Assembly: GCA_963693305.1 (NCBI GenBank)
Contig: OY855915.1
Coordinates: 620,001-684,000, forward strand
Direction: 5' to 3'
Length of the DNA stretch: 64,000 nt
DNA from: Meandrina meandrites
Lineage: Eukaryota > Cnidaria > Anthozoa > Scleractinia > Meandrinidae
Positions 22,375 through 34,205 of this stretch are shown piece after piece. The position numbers were made by a program, and so were the translations under genes. Position 1 is the stretch's first letter. Each line of letters starts with the position of its first letter. Under the pieces are notes generated by a model. The model saw only the letters and a list, made by a program, of their open reading frames with translations, had not been told where the DNA came from and searched no databases.

Positions 22375-22523
22375 AGTGTAACACAGAAGAAGAAGGAAGA
22401 GTACAGTGCGCAGCTAGAGGAAAGTTATGCTTACCAGCTGCTGATGAGGAGCCCGTGCAGTGCTATAACGGGCCTACTGAAGCCGTAGCTAAATTATGTC
22501 CACAACCTTTCCACTTTGCTTAA
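22375..22523 (+). CDS. Terminal exon of a small Cys-rich secreted peptide (start exon not found)
   Basis: After an acceptor (TTTCAATTATTCCTAG) a phase-1 frame runs 48 residues to TAA. The cysteines fall at residues 1, 11, 18, 29 and 41 of the complete codons (CX9C, CX6C, CX10C, CX11C). A CLPA motif at the third Cys and the spacing match the last exons of the FN2 genes at 51.8 and 59.0 kb. The 3' flank also matches: AATAAAAGTGATTTATGC at 22654. No FN2 exon and no convincing leader were found between 20.9 and 22.37 kb. It could be a gene whose first exon is further upstream, or a decayed paralogue. Function unknown. Confidence 0.7.
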
Positions 22524-22653
22524 TTATTTCATGGCGTTGGTTCATTGTTACATTGTAACTAAACCTTATTCACCCTTCTATACTGTCTGCTACAACCAAC
22601 GTACACTGTCCAAAGCTGTGATAAATTTGTGTGGGCTGAAAAAGTCGAAAAAT

Positions 22654-22659
22654 AATAAA
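22654..22659 (+). terminator. Poly(A) signal of the Cys-rich exon
   Basis: AATAAA 130 nt after the stop, within AATAAAAGTGATTTATGC. The same string lies downstream of both FN2 genes on the other strand. Confidence 0.65.
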
Positions 22660-23399
22660 AGTGATTTATGCAAGTATTGTTTCTGAATTACAAGATGCAA
22701 CTATAATCACTTAAGTTTTTGTTTTATCGCCTTCTTTCTCCAAATATAATTTCTCCTGAGCCACTTTCCTTCTTTTTTAATCAGATGTTACCAGGCTTTA
22801 TATATTCACTGGTCAATATTTAATCAATTCTCCTTAATAATAGCCATCATCACGACACCCAAGGTCACCATCTTCATCGCCCGGACCGTGAATTCATTGA
22901 TACAATAATTTTTCGGTTAAAAATTTGTTGGTTTGCTGGTTATGTATTCGAGCCTACGTCAGGAGTTCTTTGGAATTCAATTGAAGCATATGTTAATAAG
23001 TTACAACAAAATTGTATTAAAATTCACTACTCCACAACCTTTTTGCCCTTCGTTCTTTTTTAAAATAATAAAATGGTTTTACATTGGTTCGAGGGCTCAA
23101 GACCCTTTTTTCTGTCTTGATGAATGACAGGATTTTGTCAGCGGAATATCTGCGATTGGAGTGGACGATTTATTTTGGATAAGGAATCTTTCTTGAGTAG
23201 TTGCGTACGCCAGGCGTATTAAATAAATTCAATGACAGTATTTTCAATGGGAGCCTTTCCACAAATTATTAAGAACCAGAGTGGAGCTCCGCTTTTAGTC
23301 TTGGCTAAATCTTAACATGAATTTAAGAATAAAATCAATGCATTGTAATGGATTGTAGATATAGGCAATGTAATATTCTGTCGGTGTAAGGGCCTTGAC

Positions 23400-23970
23400 A
23401 AATTGGGCATTTTGTTGTCGAGAAAAAATTGTCATCGAGAATAAAATGTTAGCGACAACTAAAATACACACGTAGTGTGTAAGACGAGTTGTCGACAACT
23501 AAACGCTAAATTCCTAGTTGTCGACAACTAGGCAGTTTCTCTCCTCCAAAAGGGAAACTCGCTTGGTTGTCGACAACTAACAGTTGTCGAGAAGCACGTT
23601 TTTGATCGTTTTGTGTTTTTAACTTAGTAAATTTACTTTTTCGGGCTTTGTTCTTACAAGCCGCCATGCATCATGAGCATGCGAAGAGAAAGGTGGTTTA
23701 TTTATTTACTTAATTTCATTTGTTTATACACGGTAAAATCATCAGGTAAGACTGATGTACTTTAATTTATGATACAAAATTAATACTAATAAGCTACTAA
23801 TAAACAGTCTTTGTTAAATACTAAGTTCCCAAGCTCTCGCTGACCTGACTTAGTTATCGACAACAAACCAATGAACACTCCATTGTGTGGAATGCTTGCA
23901 TCAGGCAGAATTAGTTGTCGATGGCATTTAACTTTAACTTGGTTACAAATAGTTTCCGACAACTACAAAC
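23400..23970. repeat. Cluster of GTTGTCGACAAC palindromes
   Basis: Three near-identical palindromes, AGTTGTCGACAACT (23487-23500), TAGTTGTCGACAACTA (23515-23530) and GGTTGTCGACAACTA (23565-23579). Half-site relatives lie at about 23415, 23582, 23855, 23913 and 23955. They could be binding sites or element termini. Confidence 0.6.
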
Positions 23971-25998
23971 TACATGTAAAAAATTAATTAATTAAAAAAA
24001 ATAAATTCGCAAGATTTATTTTTAGATTTATTTATTTTTAAGTGGCATTTCCTGGCAAACAAGATGTTTGTAATCTGAGCTTGGTACTAAGAGGGTAAAG
24101 CCAAACATGCGATGGAAAATTGATTCATTAACGTCGCATTTATTTAAAAAAAAAGAGGAAATAATTTTTGAAATTCGCTGAACAGATAATTAAAAAGTAA
24201 ATCGAAGTAAATGGAATGAAACAATAATCAAGCGAGACTTAATTAAGTGTCAGTTTTGGTAACGCAATAATTAGTCTGTCACATTTTCAGTCACAAAAGA
24301 ATTTTCTGAACATTTATTTGAAGAGACTGAAAAGCGAATCGAAATAATTAGGACTGGTATTAATTAACTGAAAAATGACAAAAAAGAATTAAGAAAGCCT
24401 TATAAATTGTCTCTTCTGGCAACGCCTTTTATATATCTTAGTTTATTAATTTGTCGCTTTCAATTCAAAGTACATCTTAAGTCAGAATATGATATTTTGG
24501 TAGCTGTCAAACACCCCTTTTGAATTCGCAGATATTAATTTTGAGAATAATAATTATTGTAACTCAGCGTCAATAACACCTGGAGCACATAAGAAGACTT
24601 CCAGGATACCTACTCTGTCAGCGTTCAAAGTTGTATGTGGCTTAAGTTCCAGTCTGGTCTGTGGAATTATCATTTGGTAATTTTGTTTCTTGTTTGTTTG
24701 TGAACATTTTCCAAAGGATCCCAAACAGACGCAAACAAAAATACACAGTGTGTTAATGTAATAAAATTGTCACATAATTGATTCCCACATGTCGCCAGTT
24801 TAAACATGAATATACTTTAGTGCCGTTTATAGCTATTTATGTAATATGAACCCGGCCTCAAGAGTTCCCGTGGGCCCGATGAGGATAAGTAAGTGATTAT
24901 GTAATATGGGCATCCCAGAACCCAACTGGGCTACATGTGAATACTGGCACTTTATTACACGTAAGTTTTAAAACCATTCTGATCTGAGGCTCGTGACAAA
25001 AATATTTTGTTCCAATAAAAATAATGAAATTACAGATAATTTACGTAATTATTATCAGAGACCATAAAGTTTACTCCAGGTTTAGTAAAGACGTCAATTT
25101 CTTTTGCAGCACAGGCTAAAGTGTCTTCAATAGTTTAATGGAAGTCTAATTATAATGTGTGGTTCCAAAACATATCCATACCTCCCCCAAGGATGGTTCT
25201 TTGGTTTGGACCCTCCTACCCCCTCGAATTTAAAGTTTAGCTTCATATTTTCTTTAAAAAACTTAGGCTATTGAGATCACTGAATGCAACACCTTAAGAT
25301 CAATGTTTCTTAAATTAAAGTATCCTCCGCGCCTAATTGAATCAACCTTCAACAACTTTATCCGCACACGAGATCAAGCAAAGACCACCGGAAGAAGCCC
25401 AGCAAGACAAGCCCATCAGAATTGTTTTGCCTTTTAAAGACCAGAGATCGGCTGACGCTTTACGCCGTACGACCTTAACAAGAAAATCGGAAGTGACCTG
25501 CAGCCAGTGTTAACAAGCAGAAAAAATATGTTGATACGAATTTCTCTGCCTTTTTAAAAGCGGTTCGCATTGCATGAAAAAAAAGAAACCTTCAATAGCA
25601 CTTCAAAAAATCAAAAACGAGATTGAAGGAGTAAAGATAATATTTATTTGTGGTTAGATCTTAGATTGTAATTACAATTTCACTGAAAAAAAGGTTATCT
25701 TATATTTAATTCACTTTTTCGCCTACCTTCTGTCGAAATACTCTCGTTGCTCATTTGAAACTTTGCTCATTTGCTCCTTAAGTTAAAAATAGTTAAATGG
25801 GAAACGCGGCAACCTCCGTATAATAATTATACAGTGTAGGAACTGTTTGTTTGGCTTTATCTATCTACCCACTTCACTTTGGTAATTAAAAACATGTACT
25901 GTTTGCCTAGGGCGTCTTATTGCTTGCCAAACCCTTTGTAGGGAATCTTATAGACATAATTAAAAAGCATACAATTTTACTGAACTGTGCACTCTGGG

Positions 25999-26254
25999 GA
26001 GCAGGGATGGCGCAGTGGTGAGAGCGCTCGCTTCCCACCAATGTGGCCCGGGTTCGATTCCCGGACCCGGTGTCATATGTGGGTTGAGTTTGTTGTTGGT
26101 TCTCGTCCCTGCTCCGAGGGTTTTTCTCCGGGTTCTCCGGTTTTCCTCCCTCCACAAAAACCAACACTTCCAAATTCCAATTCGATCGGGAATTCGAGGG
26201 CCACAGGTTTGTCAGTCGCGAGACTGTTATGTGCTACCCTCGTTAAACGAAGTC

Positions 26255-26256
<2 letters not shown>
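25999..26256 (+). mobile_element. tRNA-derived SINE with (TTA)n tail
   Basis: The head GATGGCGCAGTGGTGAGAGC is an A-box and GGGTTCGATTCCCGGAC a strong B-box. A conserved body follows (TTTTTCTCCGGGTTCTCCGG). Long frames on both strands across it and its tail are translations of the SINE, not genes. Confidence 0.85.

Positions 26257-26327
<71 letters not shown>
26256..26327. repeat. (TTA)n microsatellite, SINE tail
   Basis: About 23 ATT units directly after the SINE body. Confidence 0.95.
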
Positions 26328-26328
<1 letters not shown>

Positions 26329-26582
26329 TGAACGGTGGAAGGAAAGTTTAATGAAAAAGAAATTCAGCTAACAGCAAAGTCAAAAGAATTTCAACAGTTA
26401 CACATTTTCTGAAATTTATTTATTTATCGATTTGCAAAATCTTTTCTTCTACTGTATATGCAAAACACCGTACAATCTTATTTCCCGTAGTTTTTGCTAT
26501 AATTAATAGCTGTGCACTTTGTTAATATTGTCATCTTTATGATAATGGCGTAGATCTTTCCCGCGACGTTACCTGTATACCG

Positions 26583-27013
26583 AGTTAAGATTTCGAGTTG
26601 GATTTTCAAGTTGGATTTTTGACTTATACCCCATTCACACCAAAGCTTAAACATGTTTAAATGTTGTTTAGTTAAACGCGGTTTAAAATTGTTTTCTTCA
26701 TGGAAGTTGCTGACTGATGTTTATCGACTTCAAATTTGGCACAATGAAAGCACAAGTTACAGCATACTTGAACCCTATGTAAAATTTAGTCTGTCAGTTG
26801 TCTGTTGTTGTTTTTCATTTTCTTAAACCTGGTTTAACTAAACATGTTTTGTTGTTTTAATCGGGTATTAGATTTTCTGTCGAGATTGCTTGTGGTTAGT
26901 TTCACTCCTTTATGCCTGCCGACCGAGAAAAAAAAAATTAAAGAACTCGAAAATCCAACTCGAAATCCAACTCGAAAATCCAACTAGAAAATCCAACTCG
27001 AAATCCTAACTTG
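26583..27013. mobile_element. TIR element with tandem CCAACTCGAAAAT ends
   Basis: The left end reads AGTTAAGATTTCGAGTTGGA. The right end carries five tandem copies of its complement (AAATCCAACTCGA) and ends AAATCCTAACTT. No coding sequence inside. Confidence 0.6.
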
Positions 27014-27059
27014 GAAATTAGTCTGTCTCCTTTCCCGCTCTCATTGTTTGCACTCAATG

Positions 27060-27145
27060 TGAACATTTCAGACTCTGTCATTAAAGATGTGTTTGTTGTT
27101 CATCGTGGTGTAAGATAGGAAAGATGAACGTTTAATCGTTTGTCG
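27060..27145 (+). repeat. Dispersed repeat, copy 1
   Basis: CTGTCATTAAAGAT then ATCGTGGTG and AAGATAGGAAAGATGAAC and CGTTTGTC. The same order recurs at 40365-40440 inside the discoidin gene. Confidence 0.55.
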
Positions 27146-27149
27146 TAAA

Positions 27150-30100
27150 ACTAAAAACTAATTGTTTCAGCCTCGGCAAATCCTTATTTCCAAATCAAAG
27201 TTTCAGAGGGTGATGTTTTTGCGATTTTTTATTAAACAAAAACATTTAATTCCGTTAAAATAATACTGGATTAAACGTCCCTTTTACATTGAATTGCCTA
27301 ACTTTTTAAGTTGTTTCCGCGCCTTCAAAAACTCGCCGTGGATTGATTTCTTACCGCAAGTTAAGGTTACATTTTCCTTTGAGTTAAGTTGCTTACCACT
27401 AATTTCAGAATAGCTTAAGCCAAAATCCGCAAAATCTCCATGACGTAGCTCGTTTAAAAATGAAAAGTAATTTCTGAATTATGCCATTCACCGGTTTCCC
27501 ATCAGTTTCGGGATCCTGCAGGAGATCGCACATGATTGGTCTTTTCAGGCGATAGCATAAAAAATCACCCACAGTAGCCGTAAAATGTTTACTATACTTT
27601 CGAAAACTCTTTTCTTCGTTTTTTTCCAGACTATTTGCGCAAACTAATAAGACAAGAGTTTATCGTAGAACAGAATCGCGGAATTTCGCCAAACGATTTT
27701 TAAATACCCTTTTCCAAAAGAATGTCGGGCTTTATAAAGCCGAATTGTTATAAAGTAAAAACCCTTACATTTTTTTCTATTCAGATGTATGTCCCCTGAG
27801 TTTATTTGCAATAACTTTCTTTTGAAAGCAAACATCTGCTGAGTATCACAAGGTTATTAGTGTTTACTACGTACTGCCAAAATCTAACAAACATTATTTG
27901 CTTTTATAAAATTCACTTCATTTGGACTTAACTGAACGCAGCTCATTTCAGTATAAATTTTATTCTCAGGCGTTTTTGAAACGTTTCCATTTTGGTTCTT
28001 TAATTGCTAAAATGATTTTTAAGCTCATGAACTTTTCTTAAATCGAACGACTTTGAGGACGTTTATCGAACGACTTTGAGGACGGTTTGCGAGGTATAAA
28101 CGCAAACTATACCATAACTTTAATATGAAACGACCTTGAATCTTGGTTTTTTTCTGGGATATATGTACTAAAAGCAATCGAATTTTTCAGCATGCAATAA
28201 AGCGATATACGTGAATTCTTCAATTATTAAAAGTTCTAGAAACTTTTTTCGTCAACACCAGATGTATAATATAATGTCTTTGTTTAAAAAGTCGAGAAAC
28301 TGTAACAATACCAATTTATAATAACCAGATAGACCCCGATTTAACAGTCAACAAACGAGTTTTGAAACCTGATTGGTTAAATTTAAGGTGAATATTAGGG
28401 ATGTATTTCATGATTCTTGTCCATCTGCCGTCACAACGCAAATGATTCACAACAAGAAAAGGATGATGTAAGTAAAGCTATTTCATTTTTTTAACTTCAG
28501 AATTACACTAAGCAATCAAACACTTTACCATTATAGTTAAAAATAATAATCCGCAAACTGCCGCCCTAAGAAATGATGCAATTCTACCTGTTTTTCTTTC
28601 TGCGTTGCTCTGGTTCCTGTTATTGTAACTTACGAAAGCTCATGTTCGAATTAGAAAAGCATAAATTGTCGAGGAAAAGGAAAAGGAAAATCTGACAAAA
28701 GTCGCAAATTTTGCATCTTCAGACAGTGTCGGCCACTTTTTTTTATGAAAACCCTTTCCGTCGCCTACTTTTCTACCTTTGCTTCTAGTTTGAATGCTCA
28801 CAAGTTTTTTAAAAAGAAAATCGAAACTTATAAATCAAACCTCACTATGGCGCCGTTGACACAACGTAAAGGCTCCTGTCCGCGAACTTTCAAATATTGA
28901 CTCATGACAATTTTTTTTATGTTAGTTTATTTTCGTCTTTGGTGTTTTCTGTCTTACAACGCTATTATTTTGAGATTTCTTTCAAATAGAAAAATAATGT
29001 GTAAATCAGAAAAAAATTGTTAATTAAAAATGTCGTGGCGTTACTGACCAAAAAAGTCTTTCTACTTTGTTACACAATATCAACAACGGGCAAAACTTGT
29101 CCAAAATTGTTTTTCCGCTTAAAGGGGCTCGACACGTAGTGAGACTGCGCACTGAGGTTATTGACAGGCTGTCAAAATATCTACTGTTCTTCACTGAAAC
29201 TGATTAGAGACAGAACACGCAACCGTCACGTACATGCATTATGGGATATAATAATTGCGATGTAACATTCTCGAAGAATATATTACTCTTGTCAAGTTGA
29301 ATCAAGCTCAACATTTTTCTTCGTGAGGAATTAAAAAAATATAAGATAATTTCAGTTGTTCAGGTAAACAAGTTAGAAGTAAAGTCTCTTGTGGAACCAT
29401 GCTAATCTCTCATAAACAAAGAACTCTATGGAAATCTATTAATAAATAATAAGGGAGAAAGAGTGCGGGATATTTCACAGGCAGTAACGTGCGGGGACAT
29501 AGTTGTCTTGTTTCTCAATCTTTCTCACGCGCAATTCTAAAACTAATAAGCTCAACCTTTCCCACATTTGGAAGTTATACCAAAATGCTTGATTCGGAAA
29601 CATTCAAAAGTTTCCATTATTTTTAGCAATTTCAGTTTTTTTACTCACAATTTACAAAACTCAGATATTGCAAAAATCCGCCAGGATTTCGGGTATTTAT
29701 TGGAAAAAATTGTGTACCAAAATTGTTTACACCTTATTGCAAGCTTTCGTGTTCTAATATGTTATCAAAGGAAATCTTTTCTACCAACGCCAAACATCGA
29801 AAACAAATTTCGAAGTTCCACTGAATTTCACTGAATTGCTTAAAGATGTGAGATTTTGCCTACAGCTTGCGAACTTTCTCGACTTCCTGATGCACTCCTT
29901 CCTAAACGCCTTTGATGGTGACTTCCAGACTAAAAAGTCACCAAGAAAAAAAATCTTCGTCTGTAACTAAGTTTATTCCGTAGCACGGAGAAACTCACAG
30001 TGTTAATGATAGAGAAACAAAAAGAACGTGATATTCTTTGTTTTCACGCCTGTATTATCGGAAAACCTTTCCAGCACGAAACGTTTAACAACGCATTGCA

Positions 30101-30190
30101 CGAAAAACATGTCAAAGTTTAATTGAATATAAGTCAAATTGGTTGAAAGGTGTTCCACCCGAAACTCATAAATAATAAATGTGCTCCTTT
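27150..30190. other. Intergenic, no gene recognised
   Basis: AT-rich, with short frames lacking family features. A 19-bp sequence (TCGAACGACTTTGAGGACG) is repeated at about 28.04 and 28.06 kb. Confidence 0.5.
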
Positions 30191-30201
30191 GTTTGAAAAT
30201 G

Positions 30202-30530
30202 CTATTATTTACGCGACAGAACTGATGAAGATCGATGAAATAAAAAAATCTCAAAGAGGCCAAGTAAGCAAACACAGCATGACATGCATTCAGACTATTA
30301 CCTTATTGTTACTTATTACTATTTTCGTGTTTCTCCTTTGCCCTGATGCGAAACAAACAATTAAACTATTATTTACGTGACAGAAATGATGAAGATCGAT
30401 GAAATAAAAAATCTCAAAGAGGCCAAGTAGGCAGCACAGCATGGCATGCATTCAGACTATCACCTTATTGTTACTTATTGCTATTTTCGTGTTTCTTCTT
30501 TGCCCTGCTGCGAAGCAAACAATTACACCG
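30202..30530 (+). repeat. Tandem duplication (unit about 163 bp)
   Basis: Two head-to-tail units share CTATTATTTACG, GATGAAGATCGATGAAATAA, CTCAAAGAGGCCAAGTA and a signal-peptide frame, about 162-164 bp apart with few changes. Confidence 0.85.
30279..30380 (+). CDS. Small secreted-peptide ORF, upstream tandem copy
   Basis: A 33-residue frame begins MTCIQTITLLLLITIFVFLL and ends soon after the predicted cleavage region, because the reading frame runs into the next tandem unit. It is a near copy of the 30441 frame. It may be an exon with a lost donor or a decayed copy. Function unknown. Confidence 0.4.
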   Translation: MTCIQTITLLLLITIFVFLLCPDAKQTIKLLFT

Positions 30531-30587
30531 AAAAGTAAATGGGAAAACTTGCGCAGATCGATTACAAAAATTCACACCTCTTATTAA
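30441..30587 (+). CDS. Small secreted-peptide ORF, downstream tandem copy
   Basis: A 48-residue frame begins MACIQTITLLLLIAIFVFLL, a textbook signal peptide followed by CPAAKQ. It then has a short basic tail (KSKWENLRRSITK) before TAA. A possible donor (GTAAAT) lies just before the tail, so it may instead be a phase-1 leader exon. No cysteine follows the leader. The family is not recognised. Confidence 0.5.
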   Translation: MACIQTITLLLLIAIFVFLLCPAAKQTITPKSKWENLRRSITKIHTSY

Positions 30588-31712
30588 TCGAGGTCGAGGT
30601 CCGTACTGTAAAATACGGACCGAGTTTTTTCCGGGCCATAAATCGAGCGAGGGCCATAAATCGATGGGAAAAAACGAGGATCCGTATTTTACAGTACGGA
30701 CCGAGAAAGCGAGGTTAATAAGATATTTATTATATCTCTCATTCTGGAGAAAAGAAACCATTTCAAGTCAATCGCAGCTACAGTTGAATGACGCGCGCGT
30801 CAAATGCAAGAAGAAAGCGAAATTTATTGGCTTACGAAGACAGTTTGCAGTTGGCTCGCAGAGACGTGAATCCAAACTTCAAACGTTTTAATTTTACGAT
30901 TAATTCGTACGGCTCGTTTCTGTGGAAAACTGGATACAGTTCAAGATTACTTTGAAATAACTCCTGAAGTGATGTGAAGTTCGATAAACAACGAAAAACA
31001 ACTCTACTGAGAAGAAAGCGGTGACCGCAAGCAACAAACAATGATTTCGTCGAAAACGTGAACTAAATTGCCAATAAATTGTGTCGTCCTGAGAGGTGTT
31101 TGGTGCAGAATTCTTGTTGGAAAATGAGTGCACTATCGAACTTTTGTCTGGGGTGAACTCGAACTATCCGGCCGTTTTCAAAATAATAAGCGGACGTCGT
31201 TAAAAATTTGCCGAAGAGATCGTCAAGAACAGCAGTAGGTACGTTGTTTTGAATGTTTTGTTCGTTTACTCTCGACTAGCCTGCGAATACAGCCGCCTCT
31301 CATTCCGGGAGCGATGAGAGGCGGCTGTATTCGCAGGCTAACTCTCGACAAAACTCTTTAAATCTTTTTCATTCAGAATTCGACTTCTCTACCTTTTGGC
31401 AGAGAGAAAATTGTTAAGTTTCTGACTTGTGTGATGCTCGGGGTCGGGGACGCTTTCAGTTTCTAAAAGATCTGAAAAATCTAGTTTGAATTTTGTAAGA
31501 CCCTGTTCTTTTCGCTTTTGTTTCTCAAAATGTTTTGTCCGAATGCAGATGTTTTCAAAGTAGCTTTCAAAATTTTCGTTGTAAGAAATTTTGATAAACA
31601 AAACTTATCGCATCGGGAGAACTCTCAAATTTCGCGGGCCGTACTGTAGAATACGGCCCGTAAAATTGACCAATCACAGCGCGCGTACTGTCTTAGAGAT
31701 ATAATAATGAAT
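30570..31712. mobile_element. Probable TIR element built on CGTACTGTAAAATACGG
   Basis: The left end holds GGTCCGTACTGTAAAATACG twice, in opposite orientation (30598 and about 30690). The right end at about 31.64 kb has GGCCGTACTGTAGAATACGG. TTATTATATCTCT at 30727 is answered by AGAGATATAATAA at 31695. The interior has no recognisable protein. Confidence 0.45.
31277..31340. mobile_element. Perfect 64-bp palindromic insertion with 9-bp target duplication
   Basis: The arms 31277-31303 and 31314-31340 are perfect 27-bp reverse complements (core GCGAATACAGCCGCCTCTCA) around a 10-nt loop. ACTCTCGAC flanks both sides exactly (31268-31276 and 31341-31349). This is the signature of a recently inserted minimal MITE; a 9-bp duplication fits Mutator-like transposition. 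Confidence 0.85.
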
Positions 31713-33954
31713 ATTCTCTTCACTTGCTAAGAAGCAAACACAAACACACAAGCAAACAAACACGGACGACTTAATGGAAAAGCTTGAAGATAATTACACA
31801 CGCGCAGGTCAATAACAAACTTACAACTTATCAGTCCGGCCATAACTGTTTTAGCCGTATTTCTTTTAGTTTGGACTTAACTTATTTTCCTAATAATGAA
31901 AGCCCATAAATCGAAAACATCCTAAGCTTGCAGCCACGGATACTCATATTTATATCCAAGAAATCTTTTAACAACTGACGTAAAGCCTTTTAAACGAACG
32001 CCATAAAATAAGCTGTAAATAGGGTGTTTGATCTTCACCAGTAAATGAAAATCATAATGAAAGATAAACGGTTCTAGATTAAGAGAAGCGGCAAATACTC
32101 TGATTAAGCTACATGTGCGGATGCTCACCAATGTTACATTCAATCATTAACAAAATTAAAACTTTATTCAAAACGAGGCACAAGCATGCTTCAATATAGA
32201 TTCGCCCCAAGTCGCTCGTTTTCTTTTCTTTGAGTCAGTAGAGTTGCTTGAGTAAATTCGTTTTGAAATCACGCGGACAGACCGCAGTTACTTGAGTAAA
32301 ATCGTTTTGAAAGCGCGCGCGAGAGTCCGCGCGGAATTTTGCCCATGTGTAGCGCACATGCGCTGCAGCGGCGACAACACCCGCCATAAGCAGCATGATA
32401 TGAGGCTTATTTTTGAGCTCGGCACACTCAAGCCAACGGCCTCAATATTAACTTTGCTTTTATTTAAAACTGTGCGTTGCTTTTCATGCGAAGTTGTGCT
32501 GCGCACGTTCTTACTTACATTTGCCTAATTTTATCGCTCTGTTTCAAGCACAAGCACCGTTAGGTTTTTTTGTATGGCGTATGCTAACTTGCCACAATGG
32601 GCTTTTTAACACCAAAGGGCACTGCCCGAAACGTCTGTACGTTTTTATAATATTTACACTTAAGAAGTTTTCTAATTTCACATTTTACAGTTATTATAGT
32701 GACACGCATCGTTTTATCAATTCTTGCTCTTGAATACAAGTCAGCTGTTTTTTTCCGCACAGTTATATCCTTGTAGCGCGTTATCAAACTACTTTGGCTT
32801 CCCTCGATCCCATAAAAGAAAACAAACTCTGGCCATGATGGCGCTTTCGCAACCTTGAAAGTTCGCAATAGAACAATTGAACAATTGAATATAGTAGGTC
32901 AGCCGGTAATGTACAATGTGTCGCCAGATCCCGCGTTAATGTAAAAGGGAACTGTGAATACTAAGCTTGAAATGTGTAAGTGTGTAACAGCAAATGAAAT
33001 GCAGGTGTGAATTTTACAGCTATCTTTTGTCTCGCGGGATGAGGGTAATTAACATGTTTTGGTGTCAAAATATAATTTTGCAAAAGAAGAAAAGCTAGAT
33101 ATAATTAGAAAATTAAACATCTTATATGCAAAGTACTCACTTAAATTTGAGCGGTTGTTAAAACTAATTTGAATAAAACGAGTACCAAGTCATAGAAACT
33201 TGTTTCCGTTACTCTCTTATTACCTTATTAAAAAGATTATGTCAAGAACATTTGAAAATTCTTATAATGGGAGATTGAACAGAAACAAAAGAAAATGAGT
33301 TTTTTCTTGCAAACAGGAGCTGCTGACAGAATATCAATATTATTCCAATATTATTCCTTGGTATTACATTTGTCACCATAGTTACCAATCGCGTCAGTGA
33401 AAGACTGAACTTCCTTTATGATAGAATTCTTGGTTCACTGGGGCGCTTTATACCGAAAGAACGGTACAAAAAAAAAAAGACAACGTTTGCATCTGTAAGG
33501 TAAGATAGTTCTTGGAAACTTCGAAGTGACGAATTTTCATTTTACTAATTCCGCGTGGAAATGTCCGTTTAATTCTGCTAGTAAGCACAGTTATGTAAGT
33601 CTAAGCCTGTAGAGTGTACAGACTCAGTCGGTTAAAACAACTTTGTCGTTATAGCAGTTTAATTAACACAACATCTTTTTTCATCAGAGAAGCGCTTGGT
33701 AAAATTTTTAATTTGGATAAAATAAAACCTGTAATACAATCCTGCACGTAAAGGCAAAGACTCTCGAATAATATACATATATCCTTCAAAGTTTTCTATT
33801 TTGGGAGTGATACCGCAGAGCAATAGCTGCGCCTTCAGTTGGAGAGTTTAGAGATATTTTGAGGTAAAAGTCTTAGGCAAGATTAGGATCGGAGCTTTTT
33901 TTCTGTCTTAAATATCTAAGATAAGTTATTTGTGAAATGAAAGTCAAACTTATG

Positions 33955-34205
33955 AAAAGGCGAACAGACGCTTTGAACATGAAACCTCGCTTACCTTTTT
34001 CTTCAAACTTGCTAGGATGCGAAAAGACGCTTTGAACATGAAACCTCCCTTACCTTTGTATTCAAACTTGTGAACATGCGAACAGACGCTTTGAACATGA
34101 AACCTCGTTTGCCTTTTTATTCAAATTTGTGAAGATGCGAACAGACGCTCTGAAAATGAAAACTCGCTTAACTGTTTATTCAAACTTGTGAACATTCGAA
34201 CCGCA
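33955..34205. repeat. Minisatellite, about 60-bp unit, four copies
   Basis: Each unit carries CAGACGCTTTGAACATGAAA, CCTCGCTTACC-like and TTCAAACTTGTGAACATGCG segments. Confidence 0.8.

Noticed and set aside
25907..26371. Overlapping frames of 65-118 residues on both strands, some with poly-Tyr or poly-Ile
   Set aside because: They are translations of a tRNA-derived SINE and its (TTA)n tail.
30478..30891. 137-residue plus-strand frame
   Set aside because: It crosses a hairpin-rich repeat in a frame different from the signal-peptide ORF and shows no family pattern.
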